64,000 nucleotides of DNA, taken from assembly GCF_004000865.1 (NCBI RefSeq), contig NZ_BIMB01000006.1:124001-188000 (forward strand), given 5' to 3'. The notes below the pieces were generated by a model. It made no database searches, was not told the origin of the DNA, and saw only the letters and a program-made list of their open reading frames with translations. Below are positions 25,936 to 33,789 of the stretch, in pieces. The DNA is from Paenibacillus elgii NBRC 100335 (lineage in GTDB: Bacteria; Bacillota; Bacilli; Paenibacillales; NBRC-103111). Both the position numbers and the translations under genes were made by a program. Position 1 is the first letter of the stretch, and every line of letters starts with the position of its first letter.

Positions 25936-26136
25936 ATGCTGTTCAGTAACCGTCAAAAGAAGCTGATCCTCGACGTTTTGCTCAAAGAGCGCCGGCGCCT
26001 GTTTTCCAAGCATAAGGGCGAGTTGCTCGATAAAACGATCGAGGACTTGTCGCAGATGCTGCGCAACGAAGAAGTCAATGCAGAGCCAAAAGATAACGTC
26101 ATCGATTGGAGCAGGAAAGGCGGCAAGCGCCGCTAG
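25936..26136 (+). CDS. small helical basic protein, 66 aa
   Basis: MLFSNRQKKLILDVLLKERR, RLFSKHKGELLDKTIEDLSQ, MLRNEEVNAEPKDNVIDWSR and a Lys/Arg tail. Predominantly helical, charged, cytoplasmic. No family recognised. Third gene of the VOC unit; preceded by GGCAGGGG and followed by a terminator. Confidence 0.7.
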   Translation: MLFSNRQKKLILDVLLKERRRLFSKHKGELLDKTIEDLSQMLRNEEVNAEPKDNVIDWSRKGGKRR

Positions 26137-26151
26137 GCTGATCGATCAAAA

Positions 26152-26180
26152 AAAGGCATCCCGTCGCGGGGTGCCTTTTA
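26152..26180 (+). terminator. terminator of the VOC unit
   Basis: AAAGGCATCCCG / CGGGGTGCCTTT stem with short loop and T-rich tail. Confidence 0.8.
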
Positions 26181-26261
26181 TTTTGCGAATCACCCCCAAG
26201 GACAACCCTCTCGTCAAAGTAACTTCCTTTATATTGCTCCTAAAAAAGAAAATCCCACCAC

Positions 26262-26314
26262 TTGAATTACGAACGCACGTTTGGTATATAATATAGATAG
26301 AAGAACAAATGTTC
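26262..26314 (+). promoter_or_regulatory. promoter with LexA (SOS) box
   Basis: TTGAAT (26262-26267) and TATATAAT (-10 reading at 26285-26290 or 26287-26292) followed by GAACAAATGTTC at 26303-26314, an exact match to the Bacillus LexA core GAAC-RNRY-GTTC. The box covers about +4 to +15, where LexA would block transcription. Controls the two small genes that follow. Confidence 0.6.
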
Positions 26315-26337
26315 CTGTTTCGAGGAGGGGGAAAATC

Positions 26338-26577
26338 GTGGTTCCATGGAAAAAGTACACAGGGCGTACGGTTGAGATCATTTACGGGGACCGTTCCGGA
26401 CAATTCAGCAAACGAAGGATCGTCATTCGGTCCGTACAGCCTGCTTTCATTCGGGCTTATTGCATGGAGCGCGGAGCGGTCAGATGCTTTGCCATCGATC
26501 GCATATTGGCCGTACAGCCGATCTCATCCCCGAAACAAACGCCGTCAACGTCAGCGAGACAGCGGGAATTGGCTTAA
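26338..26577 (+). CDS. small WYL-like domain protein under a LexA box
   Basis: 79 residues from a GTG with GAGGAGGGGG upstream. The core YTGRTVEIIYGDRSGQFSKR, then RIVIRSVQPAFIRAYCMERG, AVRCFAIDRILAVQP resembles the WYL/SH3-barrel pattern (Y-x-D-...-R-x-I-x-P...A-Y-C...-R-x-F-x-I-D-R-I) seen in DNA-damage and defence regulators. There is no attached helix-turn-helix. SOS-controlled YolD-type proteins of Bacillus share such a barrel, so a DNA-damage role is plausible but unproven. Function otherwise unknown. Confidence 0.65.
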   Translation: MVPWKKYTGRTVEIIYGDRSGQFSKRRIVIRSVQPAFIRAYCMERGAVRCFAIDRILAVQPISSPKQTPSTSARQRELA

Positions 26578-26585
26578 GGAGAGGG

Positions 26586-26762
26586 ATGCATGTGAGAAGC
26601 AATTTGTACGACGAGTTGAAAGAGCACCGCCACGGAGATCAGGAGCGGCTAAGAAAGCTGATGGAAGAGATTCGTATGCTGATGGAAGCGAAAAAAAAGC
26701 GCCCTCTGCTGGACAGACTTCGTACGAAACGTCCGAACACGAAGCCGAAAGCTTGGGATTAA
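26586..26762 (+). CDS. small basic helical protein, second gene of the SOS unit
   Basis: 58 residues: MHVRSNLYDELKEHRHGDQE, RLRKLMEEIRMLMEAKKKRP, then LLDRLRTKRPNTKPKAWD. A charged helix followed by a basic tail. AAGGAG lies close upstream; a GTG at 26592 is an alternative start with better spacing. Starts 8 bases after the WYL-like gene, so probably SOS-coregulated. Family unknown. Confidence 0.5.
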   Translation: MHVRSNLYDELKEHRHGDQERLRKLMEEIRMLMEAKKKRPLLDRLRTKRPNTKPKAWD

Positions 26763-26832
26763 CCGGCATAGCAAGTTCACAAGAACAGCGGGGAGTGTAG
26801 AAAAAAAAGCAAAGCCCGGCGGCATGTACAGA

Positions 26833-27003
26833 TTAAGCGGATACCGGGCTAATGCTAACATTTTCTTTCGAATCGGAGACAACTTGACAAATTCCTGCGT
26901 TATATTTCATAGAATTAATGAAGTGGAAGCCTGTCTTGAAGACGACATATTTTTTGAGCGGGTTCGGCTTGTGGAGCTTTTGGCAGGCGAGGCAATAGTA
27001 CAT
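26833..27003 (-). CDS. small cysteine-containing protein, 56 aa
   Basis: Reads MYYCLACQKLHKPNPLKKYV, VFKTGFHFINSMKYNAGICQ and a short polar tail. A CxxC near the start plus a later Cys suggest metal binding. A strong AAAGGAG sits 8 bases before the ATG, and TATAAT-like sequence lies further upstream. No family recognised; supported mainly by its ribosome site and composition. Confidence 0.5.
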   Translation of the reverse strand: MYYCLACQKLHKPNPLKKYVVFKTGFHFINSMKYNAGICQVVSDSKENVSISPVSA

Positions 27004-27475
27004 AAGATTTCTCCTTTTCGAGTCACGATATGACAATTATAGACACATTATATGCGTAAAATTACGAAATATCACTCAAAATGGTATAAAGTTTTACTAA
27101 AGATTATGCAAAAGAAAGACAAACATCCAACCATTAGACGGCGCAAGCCGGTCCGTATGTGGCGAAAGAAAGGAACGAAAAACCGCGCGGGACGCTTAGC
27201 TACACGGTTTTTCCGCATTGTGAGTAGAAGACGGGGGGAATGTAAATCGGGGACCAAGCTTGTCTATCAGGATTCGACAAAGGAAGGAGGTGGGGAGACT
27301 GATTGGTACAATGCTTCGGACAAAGACGGCCTTCGTCCGATAGGATATGAGAGGGGCGTCTTCTTTATTTGGCACAGGCCTTCCATCGGCTTGTGAAGTT
27401 GTGGTACCCTGTAGTTGTCCGATCGAACTGAAAATAGAGAGTATTTTACATTATTCGGAAAAGGTGGAGAGTTGA
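27004..27475. other. gap without a supported gene
   Basis: A 114-codon open frame (27052-27396, +) is highly basic and lacks a ribosome site, so I do not accept it. AGGAGGTGGGG at 27284 is followed only by short frames. Nothing else seen. Confidence 0.4.
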
Positions 27476-27799
27476 ATGAAGCATTTTGAGGAATGGGTCA
27501 TGCAATTTTACGGACAACGAAATTGGACGCAATACGGCGTCTTCGAACGTATGGGTTTTTTGATGGAAGAAACGGGAGAGCTGGCCCAAGCCGTGCGGAC
27601 GTATGAAATCGGCCGGGATCGTCCGGACGAAGCGGTAAAGGCCGAGCCGGTTTTGAAGGAGGAGCTGATGGGAGAGCTTGGGGATATTTTGGCAAATCTG
27701 GCGATTTTGGCCGATAAATACGGTTTTACATTGGAAGATGCTGCCAAGGCTCACCAGGAGAAACTATTGAAGCGATTCGAAGCCGGCCCGACGAACTGA
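27476..27799 (+). CDS. MazG-like nucleotide pyrophosphohydrolase
   Basis: 107 residues, single MazG domain. The metal-binding EExxE is MEETGELAQA (near residue 30) and the partner ExxD is ELMGELGDILANLAILADKY (near residue 70). Members cleave non-canonical or excess NTPs to NMP and pyrophosphate (house cleaning). GGTGGAG precedes the ATG. Single gene. Confidence 0.88.
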   Translation: MKHFEEWVMQFYGQRNWTQYGVFERMGFLMEETGELAQAVRTYEIGRDRPDEAVKAEPVLKEELMGELGDILANLAILADKYGFTLEDAAKAHQEKLLKRFEAGPTN

Positions 27800-27880
27800 G
27801 CCGCTCCGATTTTTCACTAAAGTATAACGATGCGCAGAGGTTGGACAAACTAGAACAAATTTCTCAAGCAGGAGAGAAGA

Positions 27881-28444
27881 ATGCTAGCAGTCATCTTTGA
27901 TGTAGAGACTACATATGTAACCGTTAAAGGCGACATCCCGGAAATCGTGGAGATCGGCGCATGTAAAGTGAATCTGAATCCGTATGACCCGGGCGAAGCC
28001 GGTACGGATTGTTTTCAATGCTATACGTTTCCTGAAATTAAAGGACGTTTCGGCAAAAAGACGCTAAAATTTATCGGCTTGAAAGAAGAGGATCTGGGCA
28101 AAGTCGTTCCGTTTCGCGAGGGGTATGACCGTTTTATGGAATGGATCGGCTCCGAGCTGGTTTACTTCTGCAGCTGGGGGGTCGATGATCGCAAAATTTT
28201 GCTGGAGCATTGCAAGCGGTTCGATCTGTCTCAAAGCTGGCTGAACCATTACCATGACATCCAGAGGCCGATCTCGCAGCTGCTGGTTAAGCGCAATCAA
28301 ATGAAGCTGAAGGATGCGATTGAGCTGGCCGGTATCGAGAAGGAAGGCAGATTTCATTCCGCCCTGGTCGATGCGATCAATACGACGAAACTGTTTGTCC
28401 GGTATTATGACCAGCTTAATTTAAGAGCGGCGATACGGGGCTGA
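27881..28444 (+). CDS. DEDDh 3'-5' exonuclease, KapD-like
   Basis: 187 residues of the RNase T/Eri1 exonuclease fold. Exo I is FDVETT (Asp8, Glu10), Exo II is around YFCSWGVDDRKILLEHCKRF, and Exo III is RFHSALVDAINTTKLF with His and Asp five apart. KapD of B. subtilis inhibits the KinA pathway to sporulation and has this size and fold. GCAGGAGAG precedes the ATG. It could equally be an RNA-trimming enzyme; the KapD name is by similarity of pattern only. Confidence 0.82.
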   Translation: MLAVIFDVETTYVTVKGDIPEIVEIGACKVNLNPYDPGEAGTDCFQCYTFPEIKGRFGKKTLKFIGLKEEDLGKVVPFREGYDRFMEWIGSELVYFCSWGVDDRKILLEHCKRFDLSQSWLNHYHDIQRPISQLLVKRNQMKLKDAIELAGIEKEGRFHSALVDAINTTKLFVRYYDQLNLRAAIRG

Positions 28445-28485
28445 ATGAGGCAGACTTACGTTCACCCGATAGTATAATGAGTAAG

Positions 28486-28519
28486 AAAAAACCTTGAAGC
28501 TTGGCTTCAAGGTTTTTTT
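28486..28519. terminator. bidirectional terminator between the exonuclease and tRNA-Val
   Basis: AAAAAACCTTGAAGC / GCTTCAAGGTTTTTTT, a near-perfect stem with T-runs on both strands; serves kapD-like on + and tRNA-Val on -. Confidence 0.8.
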
Positions 28520-28524
28520 CTTTA

Positions 28525-28597
28525 TGACCTGTAGTGGGCTCGAACCACTGACCCCCACCCTGTCAAGATGGTGCTCTCCCAGCTGAGCTAACAAGTC
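28525..28597 (-). tRNA. tRNA-Val (GAC)
   Basis: 73 nt without encoded CCA. Acceptor GACTTGT/ACAGGTC with one G-T pair, discriminator A, anticodon loop TTGACAG. A second copy lies at 30642-30714, identical except in the T arm and part of the 3' acceptor side. Confidence 0.9.
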
Positions 28598-28724
28598 ACG
28601 TCGTATTTGTTGTCGCAAGAAGTACTATACCGCATATAGAGGAAGAAGTCAAGAGGGGGAATGAAAAAAATGCCTCGCAAAGCATCGAATGCTTGACGAG
28701 GCATCGCTAACGGATTGGCATGGA

Positions 28725-29483
28725 TTATTTGAATGTAACCATCTGGTATACGGTTCGTCCGTCGCCGGTAACATCAACGATTTGTCCTGTGGACGTCTGG
28801 GCTTTCATCTGGGAAGAACCGCTTCCGTCTAAAAATATGCCGTCAACCAAAGTGCCGGAGCCGATTTTCTCTTTGATCGCGGTACGGAATTGCTCGGGAG
28901 TGCAGGTCGTATTGGTGACGACGAGCCAAATGTTTCCTCCGGAGTTATACACCAGCGCCGACCGGCCGGAGGCCGTGCCGTTAACACCTCCTGGAATATT
29001 TTCAGCGGTTGCTTGGCTTTTCCAGGTCGAATCACTGCTTAAACGCATGCTGATGCCGCCTTGCGCCCAATAGTTGGACGTATCCGATACGTTCAGCTCG
29101 CTGGCCCATTTGACGACCTGTACCGAATATTTGCTTGCTTTCGCGTCCCATACTAGAGTTCCGCGGGCATAACCGACGTTTACCGCGCCTTTATAAAGCT
29201 CGCCGATGGACCCGCCGCCTGCGGGCACATGGTTATTTACGGCAATCGACAGCAGAGTTCCGCCGGAGCCGAAAAATCCGCCGTTGATGCCGTAGCTGCT
29301 TTGATTTTTTAAATTGCTGCTGATCGCTTTTAATTTAATGTCGTTGGGCGAAGCTTTCATTGCATGCAATATGACGCCATTGGAAGCCGTTACTTTGGAG
29401 TACGTGTAATTGGCTGCCGCACTGACAGGCACAGCAAGAGCCAGCAGGAAGACCAGCACAAAGATGAGGGATTTCTTGAACAT
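28725..29483 (-). CDS. secreted NAGPA-domain (phosphodiester glycosidase-like) protein
   Basis: 252 residues. Signal peptide SLIFVLVFLLALAVPVSAAA, then a single DUF2233/NAGPA-type domain: YGINGGFFGSGGTLLSIAVN near residues 65-85, SGRSALVYNSGGNIWLVV, GTLVDGIFLDGSGSSQM, GRTVYQMVTF at the end. Family members cleave GlcNAc-phosphodiester or related bonds on surface polymers. Of two ATGs two codons apart, the inner (29483) has better spacing to AAGAGGT. No neighbours in an operon; lies between duplicated tRNA-Val genes. Confidence 0.85.
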   Translation of the reverse strand: MFKKSLIFVLVFLLALAVPVSAAANYTYSKVTASNGVILHAMKASPNDIKLKAISSNLKNQSSYGINGGFFGSGGTLLSIAVNNHVPAGGGSIGELYKGAVNVGYARGTLVWDAKASKYSVQVVKWASELNVSDTSNYWAQGGISMRLSSDSTWKSQATAENIPGGVNGTASGRSALVYNSGGNIWLVVTNTTCTPEQFRTAIKEKIGSGTLVDGIFLDGSGSSQMKAQTSTGQIVDVTGDGRTVYQMVTFK

Positions 29484-29881
29484 CTCCATACCTCTTTTCT
29501 TCAATTCATCTATTAATAGAAGATCGGCGCCTTCTTCAATTAACAATTTTATTATAGTAGATTTATAGAATTGAAAATATAGGAATATAATAGCTTTATA
29601 TGGTAATTTGGTTGTGAGTTGATTAGGAACCTGTATAGTAGCAAAGCGCTGGAAGAGGAGATTGGGGGCTAAACACCGCAAGCGCCATGCAACAGGCGGT
29701 GCGAGATGTTGGCTGATGTTGAACGGATCGCGCTGCTCCAGGCGCGGGAACGAAAGGGCAGGGGAAGCGGGATGAAGGGTTGGGAAACAAGAAATATACG
29801 AATGATCCGCAGCAAATACCGTGCCTCTATTAGTGAGTCGGCATATAATCTAGTATACCCTTTGAAAGGAGGTAATCACCA
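29484..29881. other. intergenic region between two divergent secreted-protein genes
   Basis: AT-rich near 29500-29640 (likely promoter of the minus-strand gene). A small hairpin CACCGC...GCGGTG is at 29684-29703. CATATAAT at 29842-29849, a sporulation- or sigma-A-like -10, precedes the collagen-like gene, whose ribosome site AAAGGAGGT is at 29864-29872. No gene seen. Confidence 0.45.
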
Positions 29882-30439
29882 ATGGGTGAAACAGGATTAA
29901 CTGGTTTGACAGGTCTCACTGGCCCGACTGGCCCTACGGGTCCCACCGGTCCTACGGGGCCGACAGGTCCGACTGGACCTACTGGGCTTACGGGTCCGGT
30001 TGGACCGGGTTCATCTGCCACAGGGCTGCAAGGAACAGTGCCTCTTGCAATACCCACCGCAGGCACGGCAGTAACCGCACTAACTCTTGCTGTCCCTGTT
30101 ACCGCCGGAGCAAACCATGTCGTCGTTGAAGGTGCAGTTACGGTCAGCATTAGCTTTGCTGCTGTGCTTGCCGCTGCCTTGAACCCGACGATTACGGTGG
30201 TCTTGCTTCAGGATGGCGCACCCGTAGCCACGACATCCAGCTCCGATCTGCTTGCCATTACGCTTCTCGGCGCGTTCAGTCTTACACGCACGATTCCAAT
30301 TTCGTTCTTCAACGGCGCATTGACTCCGGGCACGCATATCTATACGGTGACGGTCACCGTCTCTGGTGTTACACTCGCTGTCGGCGGGCCGACGGCTACT
30401 ATCACTTACTCGTCTCTCAGTGCCATAACAGCAACTTAA
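29882..30439 (+). CDS. collagen-like exosporium-type protein
   Basis: 185 residues. About 13 Gly-X-Thr/Pro triplets (mostly GPT) fill residues 5-45, then a hydrophobic, Ala/Val/Thr-rich beta domain ([20 protein letters not shown] and following) like the trimerising C-terminal domain of BclA-type exosporium proteins. Without a signal peptide, mother-cell synthesis and assembly on the spore is the likely route. The ribosome site, AAAGGAGGTAATCACC, is unusually complementary to the 16S 3' end. Repeats are slipped-strand prone. Confidence 0.8.
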   Translation: MGETGLTGLTGLTGPTGPTGPTGPTGPTGPTGPTGLTGPVGPGSSATGLQGTVPLAIPTAGTAVTALTLAVPVTAGANHVVVEGAVTVSISFAAVLAAALNPTITVVLLQDGAPVATTSSSDLLAITLLGAFSLTRTIPISFFNGALTPGTHIYTVTVTVSGVTLAVGGPTATITYSSLSAITAT

Positions 30440-30601
30440 TATAAATCGCTGTGAAAAAGACAGAATAACGGCGAGGCCCTCTTTCCTTTTGGATTGAGGG
30501 TTTCCTTATGTTTAATTTTAAGAGCAGGACGCCATCAAGCTGGGGAATGTGAGACGGGGAAGCAAAAAAGCGAGGGCTGCTAGACTTAATTGACAATGAG
30601 A

Positions 30602-30632
30602 AAAGCCGCGTCCTATAAAGGAACGCGGCTTT
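30602..30632 (-). terminator. terminator after the second tRNA-Val
   Basis: AAAGCCGCG-TCC / GGAACGCGGCTTT stem, about 10 bases past the tRNA 3' end on the minus strand. Confidence 0.7.
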
Positions 30633-30641
30633 CTGTTATAA

Positions 30642-30714
30642 TGACCTGTGCAGGGCTCGAACCTGCGACCCCCACCCTGTCAAGATGGTGCTCTCCCAGC
30701 TGAGCTAACAAGTC
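30642..30714 (-). tRNA. tRNA-Val (GAC), second copy
   Basis: Same 73-nt gene as at 28525, with changes in the T-arm (GCAGG...CCTGC) and its flank. Same orientation. CCA not encoded. Confidence 0.9.
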
Positions 30715-30834
30715 GTGTTCATATCTTGCGGGGACGTTTTCCATAATACCAAGATGGGCACACAATGTCAAGTGTTAGCCTGTAATTTTTTTTATTTTTG
30801 TAAATATGGGTTGATTCCGCCATGGATCTCTCTT

Positions 30835-30863
30835 TTAACCCTATACATTCGTTATGGTATAAT
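30835..30863 (+). promoter_or_regulatory. sigma-A promoter for the methyltransferase-like gene
   Basis: TTAACC (30835-30840), 17-base spacer, TATAAT (30858-30863), about 40 bases before the start codon. Confidence 0.6.
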
Positions 30864-30902
30864 AGAGCAAGTTAGACATGCATTTGAAAAGAGGGGACTT
30901 TG

Positions 30903-31853
30903 ATGAGAGATTTTCGATGGGCGCATTTACAGCCGCATATCGAAGGAGGAGAAAACGAGCAGCCGGAACCGGAGCAAGAAGCGCTGGATTGGGGCGAGCA
31001 GGAATGGGGTACACACCGGTACCATGTCAACCGGCTTGTCGAGAATTCCATATCGCTGCTGCCTATGCCGGAGAAAGCCGTCGTACTGGGAGCGGGGAAT
31101 CACGGTGATGTCGGCCTGCCTCGGCTTTCCGTCCATTTTCAGCAGGTAACCGCGCTGGATACGGAAGACAATATGCTGCAGGAGTGGCTCGATTCGACCG
31201 GAGGAATCGCTAACAACCGGGTCCGTTCTTTAACGCGAATCGACTATACCCGACTGGACCAAATTTCCTTCTACGAAACGTTTGAGGAGCTGCTGGCGGA
31301 AGGCAAGTCTGCCGGGGAAATAACGGATTATTTGAGGGACTGCGCGTTTCGCGTACGCGGGCTGGAGGCGATGCCGCATTTGAAAAAGGCGTTCTCGCTC
31401 GTCGTGTCCTCGGGTGTTCATACGCAATTGTTTTATCCCGATGCGCTCATGCAATTTTACGGTTACATGGAGAAATACAATGAAAATGAAACCCGGCAAA
31501 TTGTCGAGGCGCTGGGGTACCTACGGAACAGCCTGATTACGGATTATAACCGGATGCTGCTGTCGCTTGTAAAACCCGACGGCCGGGTGACGGTATGGAC
31601 GGATATGATTTTGCTGGACGAGGACAAGCAATGGATCGCCGAGGAGCTGGACCGGCGGCGAACCGATAAAGAGAGGACGAGCTTTCTGTTCGAAGCGTTC
31701 GGGCAGTACGGGATTGAAGCGGCTGTACTGGGCCTCAGGGATCTTTATGACTCCCTTCGGCCGGATCAATTATTGTTCCGCAGTTGGGTCGGGTATACCG
31801 ATTCCGGCAAAACATATTTGATCGCCGGGTTATCTGGCCGCCTCCGCCTGTAA
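30903..31853 (+). CDS. Rossmann-fold, SAM-methyltransferase-like protein
   Basis: 316 residues. KAVVLGAGNHGDVGLPRLSV near residue 60 and QQVTALDTEDNMLQEWL look like motif I and the acidic ribose-binding motif of class I methyltransferases; SLVVSSGVHTQLFYPDAL fits the motif IV region. The first 55 residues are acidic. The ATG at 30903 has AGGGG upstream; a TTG directly before it is ignored. It ends convergently, overlapping the PilZ gene by 24 bases. Substrate unknown. Confidence 0.6.
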   Translation: MRDFRWAHLQPHIEGGENEQPEPEQEALDWGEQEWGTHRYHVNRLVENSISLLPMPEKAVVLGAGNHGDVGLPRLSVHFQQVTALDTEDNMLQEWLDSTGGIANNRVRSLTRIDYTRLDQISFYETFEELLAEGKSAGEITDYLRDCAFRVRGLEAMPHLKKAFSLVVSSGVHTQLFYPDALMQFYGYMEKYNENETRQIVEALGYLRNSLITDYNRMLLSLVKPDGRVTVWTDMILLDEDKQWIAEELDRRRTDKERTSFLFEAFGQYGIEAAVLGLRDLYDSLRPDQLLFRSWVGYTDSGKTYLIAGLSGRLRL

Positions 31854-32276
31854 TATTCCGAATTCGGCCAGATCTTCTTCGGTACAGAAGCTGCACTGCG
31901 AGATGACGGTGGCTTTGCGAAGCTTGATCGCTAATTGATTGATCATGCTGGTCAATGCCGCCGTCTCCTTTTCGCTATGCGAAAATTGAATGCAGTATTC
32001 CGAATGACCGGTTTCCGTCTGCCCGGAGCGCACAAGCATCCCCAGCGTCCGGTATTCTTTAGCCAGAACGGTGAACTTCAGCTCGATCAATAAACGGCTA
32101 TCCTCCGGCAGCGGAGCTGCGGTAAAAAAGCGGGCTCCACCGGCGCTAAGATCCAGCATGGCGGCTTTCGTGGTCTTGAATTCCGGCTCAAGATCGTCTA
32201 TTCCGATAATTTTCAATTCCGCGCATAGCGGCTGCTGAAAGCGCAAACGAAAAAAGCTGCGCTTGTTTTTTTCCAT
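31830..32276 (-). CDS. PilZ-domain c-di-GMP-binding protein
   Basis: 148 residues. The ligand motif RxxxR is at the N terminus (KRSFFRLRF) and the second motif D/NxSxxG is MLDLSAGGARFF near residue 40; the barrel ends around EYCIQFSH. These residues bind cyclic di-GMP. The C-terminal tail contains CSFC, which could be a small metal or redox site. The ATG at 32276 is chosen for spacing to GGAG. A c-di-GMP effector fits the GGDEF protein encoded at 35025, but no direct link is shown. Confidence 0.8.
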   Translation of the reverse strand: MEKNKRSFFRLRFQQPLCAELKIIGIDDLEPEFKTTKAAMLDLSAGGARFFTAAPLPEDSRLLIELKFTVLAKEYRTLGMLVRSGQTETGHSEYCIQFSHSEKETAALTSMINQLAIKLRKATVISQCSFCTEEDLAEFGILQAEAAR

Positions 32277-32570
32277 AATCATCTCCAACAGTCCTTTGCA
32301 GCAAGGTGAAGAGGCAAAATTAACGTTTACTATAACAGAGCGGACCAGGCATAAGCAACCGCTTTCCAATAAAAAGCCGCTCAGGAGTAGAGCGGCAGTT
32401 GAATGCTGATGTTGGGATTCGAATGGTCCTCTCTTCCAAATTCGGATAATTCTATTATACAATATTGTCGGAAAAAGAACATTAAAACTTTGTTACATTT
32501 GTTGACATCCTTATTGGGCATTTTTGAAAATCTTACTGGAAGAACAACATATTGGAACGGAGAATCGCAG

Positions 32571-32864
32571 ATGAAAAAATTATACAGCCAAATGACCATG
32601 GCCGAATTGGAACAGGAAATGAAGAGCCTGCGGGAGGAGCTGGACCGGGCGGAATTTCAAAGCCAGCGCTCCGTGATCGAGCGCAAGTATTATACGGCGC
32701 AAGCTTATACGCTCGATCCGTCCGATTTTCCGCCAGGGATGTATAAGGTGGAGCATGTGCAGCTACCGTTTATTTTAAGCTATGTGAACGGTATTATGGC
32801 TTGGGGGACAATAGGGGAAGAGCCGGACGCCAGCTTCCCAATTTCGATGCTGACCCGGCTCTAA
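32571..32864 (+). CDS. yfhH: YfhH family protein (DUF1811)
   Basis: 97 residues: KLYSQMTMAELEQEMKSLRE, ELDRAEFQSQRSVIERKYYT, AQAYTLDPSDFPPGMYKVEH, FILSYVNGIMAWGTIGE. The YSQMT start, 'AxAYxLxPxDF/Y-xPG' and 'SYxNGxxAWG' are the YfhH pattern. In Bacillus it is an uncharacterised SH3-like small protein. The 3' end overlaps the convergent fnr gene by four bases. Confidence 0.85.
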   Translation: MKKLYSQMTMAELEQEMKSLREELDRAEFQSQRSVIERKYYTAQAYTLDPSDFPPGMYKVEHVQLPFILSYVNGIMAWGTIGEEPDASFPISMLTRL

Positions 32865-33583
32865 ATGCGGCACATATCAACCGGACAATTCTCGCACTGG
32901 CAGATGTCGCGGAGATAAGGCAAATCTTTAACGACGATGTAGTTGTTTTCCATGGCAATAATATTGGCGCGTTTGAGATCGCCGAGCATCCGGTTGACAC
33001 TCTCCCGGGTTGCGCCGATCATATCGGCAAGCTCGCTGTTCGTAAGCTTTTTGGTGATGACAATTTCCGATCCGTGATTTTTGCCGTACGTGTTGCACAG
33101 CCGGATCAACGTCGAGCAGAGAGCGCCGGGCTTGCCGAACATCATGAGATCGCGGAATTTCGTTTGGGTCATCCGATGCATAAGCCCCATCCACTTCATG
33201 AACTCGACGGCTAGATCCCCGTGCTGCCACAACAGAACTTCCAAATCTTTTTGCTGGATGACCCCGATGATGGAGTTTTCCGTGACCTCGGCATTAAAGC
33301 TGTGCACAGAGTTTTGGAAAGGATCGACCTGTCCGAACAAGTCCCCGGTATTATAAACATAAAGGATGAAGCTTTTCCCTTCATCGCTGGCTTTCGTAAT
33401 CTTCACTTGACCGCGCTTCAAAAAGTACAGCTTATCGGCCGCATCGCCTTCCCAAAACAAATGATTCCCGGCTTCGGCTCTCATCTCATACATAATTTCT
33501 TTGAGCTTCGATAAGCTTTCTTCTGTGAAACAATCCGAATTGGCCACTTGGCTGACCGGTTTTCGTTGAAGTGTATCCGTCAT
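32861..33583 (-). CDS. fnr: Fnr, oxygen-sensing Crp-family regulator
   Basis: 240 residues. cAMP-like sensor domain (LFWEGDAADKLYFLKRGQVK), then an HTH with the TRESVNRMLGDLKR recognition helix. The C-terminal CQCENCPVDMC gives several cysteines of the Bacillus-Fnr type, which bind a [4Fe-4S] cluster with an Asp, so this is an anaerobic activator rather than Crp. The ATG at 33583 has GGAGG 9 bases upstream. FNR boxes in the upstream region suggest autoregulation. Confidence 0.88.
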   Translation of the reverse strand: MTDTLQRKPVSQVANSDCFTEESLSKLKEIMYEMRAEAGNHLFWEGDAADKLYFLKRGQVKITKASDEGKSFILYVYNTGDLFGQVDPFQNSVHSFNAEVTENSIIGVIQQKDLEVLLWQHGDLAVEFMKWMGLMHRMTQTKFRDLMMFGKPGALCSTLIRLCNTYGKNHGSEIVITKKLTNSELADMIGATRESVNRMLGDLKRANIIAMENNYIVVKDLPYLRDICQCENCPVDMCRI

Positions 33584-33666
33584 GGTACATACCTCCGGCT
33601 TCGGTCTGGTTGAGACCTCTGTAGGTTTTGTTGTATCTAACATACCTTATTCTGAAAGGTTTGTGA

Positions 33667-33682
33667 TGTGATTTTCATCACA
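33667..33682. promoter_or_regulatory. FNR box, perfect TGTGA-N6-TCACA
   Basis: TGTGATTTTCATCACA. Reading left toward fnr, TATGTT (33644-33639) would be the -10, putting the box centre about 42 bases upstream of the start, the class II activator position. Confidence 0.75.
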
Positions 33683-33706
33683 CTTCCTTAAATCTTCATA
33701 TTTTTT

Positions 33707-33722
33707 TGTGATCTTTGTAACA
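33707..33722. promoter_or_regulatory. second FNR-like box, one mismatch
   Basis: TGTGATCTTTGTAACA. With -10 TATAGT at 33744-33749 for the rightward gene, the predicted start near 33756 puts the box centre at about -41.5. Confidence 0.65.
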
Positions 33723-33743
33723 TGCAGCACTTCGCCCGACGTG

Positions 33744-33749
33744 TATAGT
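33744..33749 (+). promoter_or_regulatory. -10 element of the mobA-like gene
   Basis: TATAGT, with no -35 hexamer but an FNR-like box in its place. Confidence 0.5.
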
Positions 33750-33789
33750 GAAGATAAGAATCACATTACATGGGGGAAGTGAAAACGTT

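Noticed and set aside
26811..26850. Inverted repeat AGCCCGG ... CCGGGCT after the SOS unit as a terminator
   Set aside because: Loop too long and no T-run; may be chance.
27052..27396. A 114-codon basic frame
   Set aside because: No ribosome site, no known pattern, odd composition (very high Arg/Lys).
29830..30150. A minus-strand Pro/Val-Gly repeat protein
   Set aside because: Mirror of the GPT collagen repeat encoded on the + strand.
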